Source: Bolinopsis microptera
Taxonomy: Eukaryota > Ctenophora > Tentaculata > Lobata > Bolinopsidae
DNA length: 64,000 nt
NCBI RefSeq assembly: GCF_026151205.1
Contig: NC_087080.1
Coordinates: forward strand, 1,256,268-1,320,267
Reading direction: 5' to 3'
In this document: in pieces, positions 24,196 to 34,000 of the stretch
How positions within the stretch are numbered: position 1 is the first letter of the stretch
Layout of the letters: every line of letters begins with the position of its first letter
Notes under the pieces: model-generated
What the model saw: only the letters and a program-made list of their open reading frames with translations
Database searches by the model: none
Told to the model about the DNA's origin: nothing
Program-made: the position numbers and the translations under genes

Positions 24196-24956
24196 AATAA
24201 TGAGATAGTGAGATAATGAGATAGTGAGATAATGAGATAATGAGTTCTCTGTTACCGGGCCTAATTGTCTGTGTTTTGATTGTTGGAATATTTATTGGAA
24301 TTTTATCAGTTTCAAGTTTGTTTGTTTTTTAAAGGTTTAATCATACATTATATCTTGAAGTATTGGTATTGTAATTTTGATAGTTCATCTGTCTGTTCTG
24401 ATCCTAATTCCTACCATATAATATGTACTGTACAATGTACAATATACAATGTACAATGTACGATATACAATAGACAATGTACAATAGACAATGTACAATG
24501 TACAATGTACAATGTACAATGTACAATGTACAATGTACAGTGTACATTTTAGTGTTATACCATATTATATATATAATGTACATGACGTGTAGATCACTGA
24601 GTTACAGCCTCTGTTACTACTTTGTTTAATTACTTAATCAGATTGTTCGCATGAAATATTATACTTATTTGTGTTATGTATTAGTTAACGTACATAACGT
24701 ATCCTCTAGGACTTATTATGATATGATAATTATTTTTGTTATTTTTGTGGTTTAATTTGATTCGTGAATAATGTAATTGTTTTATTTTCCGTATTCTATC
24801 TACTGTGTAACTCATTAAAAAAACAAATATCATACCTATTATGATAACCAGGACCGAAATAAGAGACATAATAAAGTACTGAAGCAAAACTATATCTGTA
24901 GAAAAGAAGGTCTCAAATTGTGCTTACAATCAAACTAACTTAAGGAATGTAGCTGC
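24196..24956. other. NRBF2 3' flank with two simple repeats
   Basis: Directly after the NRBF2 stop is a GATAATGA/GATAGTGA array (24196-24245). From 24427 to 24545 there is a run of ACAATGTACA decamers, rich in the palindrome TGTACA. The rest is AT-rich with no supported gene. Confidence 0.8.
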
Positions 24957-24957
24957 C

Positions 24958-25016
24958 ATGTGACCATCTCTGCATGTGACCAGGCATGTGACCAGTCATG
25001 TGACCAGTATATAATA
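24958..25016 (+). promoter_or_regulatory. Four CATGTGACC boxes upstream of SLC25A19
   Basis: CATGTGACC occurs at 24958-24966, 24973-24981, 24985-24993 and 24998-25006, followed by a TATATAATA stretch, 30-90 bp before the SLC25A19 start codon. CATGTG with flanking AC is an E-box of the kind bound by MiT/USF basic helix-loop-helix factors. Four phased copies immediately upstream of the gene suggest a proximal promoter. Which factor binds is inference. Confidence 0.5.
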
Positions 25017-25046
25017 GTATTAATAGTATTACAGTTATAGTAACAC

Positions 25047-28000
25047 ATGGTAGGATTACTGGGAAACAAAGTTAACCTCTCCCCTTCTGAAGCCATTATA
25101 TCAGGTCGGTACTTTCTTCAGAATTAATGAAATTCGTTGTTCTAGAAATATAGGAAATGTTAGTTTAAAAAGAAATAATATTTAGTTTTTGTTTGAAGAT
25201 TAACACTATAAATACACTATAAATACACTATAAATACATTATAAATACAATATAAATACACTGTAAATACACTAAGATTAACACTGGGTCAGGAGCGTTA
25301 AGTGGTGTAACTACCCGGGCAGTTATCTCTCCTTTTGATGTTGTTAAGATACGATTACAACTCCATGTTGGAAAGGTACTAACCCGCTACAATGGTTATA
25401 TTATTATGTTGTGTTAAAGATAGTATGATAGTTAATAATAATCGTTACAAAATTGTTTAAGTGAAACATTATCATAGATGCAGTCTTCAGGGGTTTGTTT
25501 GATTTTACATAATTAATGTTAATTAAAAAACATATTTACATAAATTAGGAAATCTTTCCATTACAATCCATTTCAAACATAATAACTTCCGTTCATTATT
25601 TTGTAATAATAATATTGTTAAAACTTCTAGAAGCAGGGGGGAAGGAACACGGGACTGGTAAATGCTGTGTCCACCATCTTCCGAGAAGAGGGAGTCCGGG
25701 CATTCTGGTTAGTTCAACTTTATTTTAATATTCTGGTTAGTTCAACTTTATTTTAATATTCTGGTTAGTTCAACTTTATTTTAATATTCTGGTTAGTTCA
25801 ACTTTATTTTAATATTCTGGTTAGTTCAACTTTATTTTTAATATTCTGGTTAGTTCAACTTTATTTTAGTATTCTGGTTAGTTCAACTTTATTTTAATAT
25901 TCTGGTTAGTTCAACTTTATTTTAATATTCTGGTTAGTTCAACTTTATTTTTAATATTCTGGTAAGTTCAACTTTGTTTTTAATATTCTGGTTAGTTCAA
26001 CTTTATTTTTAATATTCTGGTTCGTTCAACTTTATTTTTAATGTTCTGGTTAGTTCAACTTTATTTTTAATATTATGCACTGGTTAGTTCAACTTTATTT
26101 TTGATATTCTGCACTGGTTAGTTCAACTTTATTTTTAATATTCTGGTTAGTTCAACTTTGTTTTTAATATTCTGGTTAGTTCAACTTTATTTTTAATATT
26201 CTGGTTCGTTCAACTTTATTTTTAATGTTCTGGTTAGTTCAACTTTATTTTTAATATTATGCACTGGTTAGTTCAACTTTATTTTTGATATTCTGCACTG
26301 GTTAGTTCAACTTTATTTTTAATATTCTGGTTAGTTCAACTTTATTTTGATGAACAGTGAACACGTCTAATGTATAATATTGCTGAACTATTCATCATAT
26401 CGTTGACGTCAGTACTACGACAGAACTGTTAAATTACAGATCTCTCTTATTTTTGAATTTATATTTGTTCAATCAAAACAGTCAAACTTGGTTAATTCCA
26501 TTGCAGCAATCTTTTCGAAACTATATTATATATAAAGAGGATGGTAATAAGACCGCATCACAATTCTGTCGACATATTATATAGTTAGAAGAGTTACCCC
26601 ATAAAGTAAACACCCTACCCCTTAAAGTAAACACCCTACCCCTTAAAGTAAACACCTTACCCCTTAAAGTAAACACCCTACCCCTTATAGTAAACACCCT
26701 ACCCCTTAAAGTAAACACCCTACCCCTTAAAGTAAACACCCTACCCCTTAAAGTAAACACCCTACCCCTTAAAGTAAACACCCTACCCCTTAAAGTAAAC
26801 ACCCTACCCCTTAAAGTAAACACCCTACCCCTTAAAGTAAACACCCTACCCCTTAAAGTAAACACCCTACCCCTTAAAGTAAACACCCTACCCCTTAAAG
26901 TAAACACCCTACCCCTTATAGTAAACACCCTACCCCTTAAAGTAAACACCCTACCCCTTAAAGTAAACACCCTACCCCTTAAAGTAAACACCCTACCCCT
27001 TAAAGTAAACACCCTACCCCTTAAAGTAAACACCCTACCCCTTAAAGTAAACACCCTACCCCTTAAAGAAAACACCCTACGCCTTAAAGTAAACACCCTA
27101 CCCCTTAAAGTAAACACCCTACCCCTTAAAGTAAACACCTTACCCCTTAAAGTAAACACCCTACCCCTTAAAGTAAACACCTTACCCCTTAAAGTAAACA
27201 CCCTACCCCTTAAAGTAAACACCCTACCCCTTAAAGTAAACACCCTACCCCTTAAAGTAAACACCCTACCCCTTAAAGTAAACATCCTAGCCCTTAAAGT
27301 AAACACTCTACCCCTTAAAGTAAACACCCTACCCCTTAAAGTAAACACCCTACCCCTTAAAGTAAACACCCTACCCCTTAAAGTAAACACCCTACCCCTT
27401 AAAGTAAACACCCTACCCCTTAAAGTAAACACCTTACCCCTTAAAGTAAACACCTTACCCCTTAAAGTAAACACCCTACCCCTTAAAGTAAACACCCTAC
27501 CCATAAAGTAAACATCCTAGCCCTTAAAGTAAACACCCTACCCCTTAAAGTAAACACCCTACCCCTTAATTAAAGTAACACCCTACCCCTTAAAGTAAAC
27601 ACCCTACCCCTTAAAGTAAACACCTTACCCCTTAAAGTAAACACCCTACCCCTTAAAGTAAACACCCTACCCCTTAAAGTAAACACCCTACCCCTTATAG
27701 TAAACACCCTACCCCTTAAAGTAAACACCCTACCCCTTAAAGTAAACACCCTACCCCTTAAAGTAAACACCCTACCCCTTAAAGTAAACACCCTACCCCT
27801 TAAAGTAAACACCCTACCCCTTATAGTAAACACCCTACCCCTTAAAGTAAACACTCTACCCCTTAAAGTAAACACCCTACCCCTTAAAGTAAACACCCTA
27901 CCCCTTAAAGTAAACACCCTACCCCTTAAAGTAAACACCCTACCCCTTAAAGTAAACACCCTACCCCTTAAAGTAAACACCCTACCCCTTAAAGTAAACA

Positions 28001-31000
28001 CCCTACCCCTTAAAGTAAACACCCTACCCCTTAAAGTAAACACCCTACCCCTTATAGTAAACACCCTACCCCTTAAAGTAAACACCCTACCCCTTAAAGT
28101 AAACACCCTACCCCTTAAAGTAAACACCCTACCCCTTAAAGTAAACACCCTACCCCTTAAAGTAAACACCCTACCCCTTAAAGTAAACACCCTACCCCTT
28201 AAAGTAAACACCCTACCCCTTAAAGAAAACACCCTACGCCTTAAAGTAAACACCCTACCCCTTAAAGTAAACACCCTACCCCTTAAAGTAAACACCCTAC
28301 CCCTTAATTAAAGTAACACCCTACCCCTTAAAGTAAACACCCTACCCCTTAAAGTAAACACCTTACCCCTTAAAGTAAACACCCTACCCCTTAAAGTAAA
28401 CACCCTACCCCTTAATTAAAGTAACACCCTACCCCTTAAAGTAAACACCCTACCCCTTAAAGTAAACACCTTACCCCTTAAAGTAAACACCTTACCCCTT
28501 AAAGTAAACACCTTACCCCTTAAAGTAAACACTTTTCCCCTTAAAGTAAACACCCTGCCCCTTAAAGTAAACACCCTACCCCTTAAAGTAAACACTTTTC
28601 CCCTTAAAGTAAACACCCTGCCCCTTAAAGTAAACACTCTACCCCTTAAAGTAAACACCCTACCCCTTAAAGTAAACACCCTACCCCTTAAAGTAAACAC
28701 CCTACCCCTTAAAGTAAACACCCTACCCCTTAAAGTAAACACCCTACCCCTTAAAGTAAACACCTTACCCCTTAAAGTAAACACCTTACCCCTTAAAGTA
28801 AACACCCTACCCCTTAAAGTAAACACCCTACCCCTTAAAGTAAACATCCTAGCCCTTAAAGTAAACACCCTACCCCTTAAAGTAAACACCCTACCCCTTA
28901 ATTAAAGTAACACCGTACCCCTTAAAGTAAACACCCTACCCCTTAAAGTAAACACCCTACCCCTTAAAGTAAACACCCTACCCCTTAAAGTAAACACCCT
29001 ACCACTTAAAGTAAACACCCTACCCCTTAAAGTAAACACCCTACCCCTTAAAGTAAACACCCTACCCCTTAAAGTAAACATCCTAGCCCTTAAAGTAAAC
29101 ACCCTACCCCTTAAAGTAAACACCTTACCCCTTAAAGTAAACACCCTACCCCTTAAAGTAAACACCCTACCCCTTAAAGTAAACACCCTACCCCTTAAAG
29201 TAAACACCCTACCCCTTAAAGTAAACACCCTACCCCTTAAAGTAAACACCCTACCCCTTAAAGTAAACACCCTACCCCTTAAAGTAAACATCCTAGCCCT
29301 TAAAGTAAACACCTTACCCCTTAAAGTAAACACCCTACCCCTTAAAGTAAACACCCTACCCCTTAAAGTAAACACCCTACCCCTTAAAGTAAACACCTTA
29401 CCCCAGAAAGTAAACACCCTACCCCTTAAAGTAAACACCCTACCCCTCAAAGTAAACACCCTAACAGGAAAGGGCACACCGCCTCCCAGCTACTATCAGT
29501 AGTGTACGGAGCTGTACAGTTCGGAATGTTCACTAAAGTTAGTCACGTGATAGAGGAACTCTATCCTGGCCGCTCTCCTGATACTCAACCTCTTGTTAGG
29601 TAGGTGAACACTAAACATAATATTTTAAGACCACATTTGTTTAGTCATGTCTGATAAGAAAGTTAGGTTAACAAGTTATTTGTTTCAGTTTTGTATCAGG
29701 AGGAGTAGCGGGGATGTAGTGTATTTATAGTGTATTTATAGTGTATTTGTTTCAGTTTTGTATCAGGAGGAGTAGCGGGGATGTAGTGTATTTATAGTGT
29801 ATTTGTTTCAGTTTTGTATCAGGAGGAGTAGCGGGGATGTAGTGTATTTATAGTGTATTTATAGTGTATTTGTTTCAGTTTTGTATCAGGAGGAGTAGCG
29901 GGGATGTAGTGTATTTATAGTGTATTTGTTTCAGTTTTGTATCAGGAGGAGTAGCGGGGATGTAGTGTATTTATAGTGTATTTGTTTCAGTTTTGTATCA
30001 GGAGGAGTAGCGGGGATGTAGTGTATTTATAGTGTATTTGTTTCAGTTTTGTATCAGGAGGAGTAGCGGGGATGTAGTGTATTTATAGTGTATTTGTTTC
30101 AGTTTTGTATCAGGAGGAGTAGCGGGGATGTAGTGTATTTATAGTGTATTTATAGTGTATTTGTTTCAGTTTTGTATCAGGAGGAGTAGCGGGGATGTAG
30201 TGTATTTATAGTGTATTTGTTTCAGTTTTGTATCAGGAGGAGTAGCGGGGATGTAGTGTATTTATAGTGTATTTGTTTCAGTTTTGTATCAGGAGGAGTA
30301 GCGGGGATGTAGTGTATTTATAGTGTATTTGTTTCAGTTTTGTATCAGGAGGAGTAGCGGGGATGTAGTGTATTTATAGTGTATTTGTTTCAGTTTTGTA
30401 TCAGGAGGAGTAGCGGGGATGTAGTGTATTTATAGTGTATTTGTTTCAGTTTTGTATCAGGAGGAGTAGCGGGGATGTAGTGTATTTATAGTGTATTTGT
30501 TTCAGTTTTGTATCAGGAGGAGTAGCGGGGATGTAGTGTATTTATAGTGTATTTGTTTCAGTTTTGTATCAGGAGGAGTAGCGGGGACGTAGTGTATTTA
30601 TAGTGTATTTGTTTCAGTTTTGTATCAGGAGGAGTAGCGGGGACGTAGTGTATTTATAGTGTATTTGTTTCAGTTTTGTATCAGGAGGAGTAGCGGGGAT
30701 GTAGTGTATTTATAGTGTATTTGTTTCAGTTTTGTATCAGGAGGAGTAGCGGGGATGTAGTGTATTTATAGTGTATTTGTTTCAGTTTTGTATCAGGAGG
30801 AGTAGCGGGGACGTAGTGTATTTATAGTGTATTTGTTTCAGTTTTGTATCAGGAGGAGTAGCGGGGACGGCGGGTAGCTTCTTCTCGCAGCCTCTTGACT
30901 TAGTGAGAACGAGAATGGTTATGCAGCGCCACCAACTTGTAAGTGAAGCGCTTTCCTAGTCCTTTAATTATTGTAATACATAACATTTATTATAATTTAA

Positions 31001-34000
31001 TATTTGAAGTAATTATTACTGTCAGTTTTTATCCATATTTTGAAACAGTCTGAGTAAACAGAGTATAGAATTGTCATTTGAATATTCCAACCATTATTTA
31101 CTTATTTATTTAACCAAACCTACCCACCTTTGCAGACGTACACGAGTACAGGGGAAGCATTTCTCAGTATCCTCCAGAAGGAGGGATTTAGAGGTTTCTA
31201 CAGAGGTTTAATACCTAATCTCCTGCAAGTGGTACCTAGTGCTTCCCTACAGTTCGGGGCTTATAGTTCTTGTATACTCCTCTATACCAAGTAAATACAC
31301 TATAAATACACTATAAATACACTATAAATACACTATAAATACACTATAAATACACTATAAGATTTAGAGGTTTCTACAGAGGTTTAATACCTAATCTCCT
31401 GCAAGTGGTACCTAGTGCTTCCCTACAGTTCGGGGCTTATAGTTCTTGTATACTACTCTACACCAAGTAAATACACTATAAATACACTATAAATACACTA
31501 TAAGATTTAGAGGTTTCTACAGAGGTTTAATACCTAATCTCCTGCAAGTGGTTCCCAGTGCTTCCCTACAGTTCGGGGCTTATAGTTCTTGTATACTACT
31601 CTACACCAAGTAAATACACTATAAATACACTATAAATACACTATAAGATTAAGAGGCTTCTACAGAGGTTTAATACCTAATCTCCTGCAAGTGGTTCCCA
31701 GTGCATCTCTACAGTTCGGGGCTTATAGTTCTTGTATACTCCTCTATACCAAGTAAATACATTATAAATACACTATAAATACACTATAAATACACTATAA
31801 ATACACTATAAATACACTATAAATACACTATAAATACACTATAAATACACTATAAATACACTATAAATACACTATAAATACACTATAAATACACTATAAG
31901 ATTTAGAGGCTTCTACAGAGGTTTAATACCTAATCTCCTGCAAGTGGTTCCCAGTGCTTCCCTACAGTTCGGGGCTTATAGTTCTTGTATACTCCTCTAC
32001 ACCAAGTAAATACACTATAAATACACTATAAATACACTATAAATACACTATAAATACACTATAAATACACTATAAATACACTATAAATACACTATAAGAT
32101 TTAGAGGTTTCTACAGAGGGTTAATACCTAATCTCCTGCAAGTGGTTCCCAGTGCTTCTCTACAGTTCGGGGCTTATAGTTCTTGTATACTACTCTATAC
32201 CAAGTAAATACACTATAAATACACTATAAATACACTATAAATACACTATAAGATTTAGAGGCTTCTACAGAGGTTTAATACCTAATCTCCTGCAAGTGGT
32301 ACCCAGTGCTTCTCTACAGTTCGGGGCTTATAGTTCTTGTATACTCCTCTATACCAAGTAAATACACTATAAATACACTATAAATACACTATAAATACAC
32401 TATAAGATTTAGAGGCTTCTACAGAGGTTTAATACCTAATCTCCTGCAAGTGGTACCCAGTGCTTCTCTACAGTTCGGGGCTTATAGTTCTTGTATACTA
32501 CTCTATACCAAGTAAATACACTATAACTACACTATAAATACACCAAGTAAATACACTATAAATAGTAAATACACTGTAAGATTTAGAGGTTTCTACAGAG
32601 GTTTAATACCTAATCTCCTGCAAGTGGTTCCCAGTGCGTCTCTACAGTTCGGGGCTTATAGTTCTTGTATACTACTCTACACCAAGTAAATACACTATAA
32701 ATACACTATAAATACACTATAAATACACTATAAATACACTATAAATACACTATAAGATTTAGAGGCTTCTACAGAGGTTTAATACCTAATCTCCTGCAAG
32801 TGGTACCCAGTGCTTCTCTACAGTTCGGGGCTTATAGTTCTTGTATACTACTCTACACCAAGTAAATACACTATAAATACACTATAAATACACTATAAAT
32901 ACACTATAAATACACTATAAGATTTAGAGGCTTCTACAGAGGTTTAATACCTAATCTCCTGCAAGTGGTACCCAGTGCTTCTCTACAGTTCGGGGCTTAT
33001 AGTTCTTGTATACTACTCTATACCAAGTAAATACACTATAACTACACTATAAATACACCAAGTAAATACACTATAAATAGTAAATACACTGTAAGATTTA
33101 GAGGTTTCTACAGAGGTTTAATACCTAATCTCCTGCAAGTGGTTCCCAGTGCGTCTCTACAGTTCGGGGCTTATAGTTCTTGTATACTACTCTACACCAA
33201 GTAAATACACTATAAATACACTATAAATACACTATAAATACACTATAAATACACTATAAATACACTATAAGATTTAGAGGCTTCTACAGAGGTTTAATAC
33301 CTAATCTCCTGCAAGTGGTTCCCAGTGCTTCTCTACAGTTCGGGGCTTATAGTTCTTGTATACTACTCTACACCAAGTAAATACACTATAAATACACTAT
33401 AAATACACTATAAATACACTATAAATACACTATAAATACACTATAAATACACTATAAATACACTATAAATACACTATAAGATTTAGAGGCTTCTACAGAG
33501 GTTTAATACCTAATCTCCTGCAAGTGGTACCCAGTGCTTCTCTACAGTTCGGGGCTTATAGTTCTTGTATACTACTCTACACCAAGTAAATACACTATAA
33601 ATACACTATAAATACACTATAAATACACTATAAATACACTATAAATACACTATAAGATTTAGAGGCTTCTACAGAGGTTTAATACCTAATCTCCTGCAAG
33701 TGGTACCCAGTGCTTCTCTACAGTTCGGGGCTTATAGTTCTTGTATACTACTCTACACCAAGTAAATACACTATAAATACACTATAGATACACTATAAAT
33801 ACACTATAAATACACTATAAATACACTATAAGTACACTATAAATACACTATGAATACACTATAAATACACTATAAATGCACTATAAGATTTAGAGGTTTC
33901 TACAGAGGTTTAATACCTAATCTCCTGCAAGTGGTACCCAGTGCTTCTCTACAGTTCGGGGCTTATAGTTCTTGTATACTACTCTACACCAAGTAAATAC

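Noticed and set aside
24280-24552. 90-codon ORF repeating YNVQCTI
   Set aside because: It is a translation of the ACAATGTACA simple repeat.
26597-29465. Internal telomere
   Set aside because: The unit GGGGTAGGGTGTTTACTTTAA is not a TTAGGG variant array, and it sits in an intron ending at a functional acceptor.
26521-29477. Long minus-strand ORFs of 157-327 codons repeating GRVFTLR (and the plus-strand one at 60865-61839)
   Set aside because: They are by-products of a 21-bp repeat that is stop-free in one frame. They lie in an SLC25A19 intron antisense to the gene, and the frame breaks at every unit-length variant.
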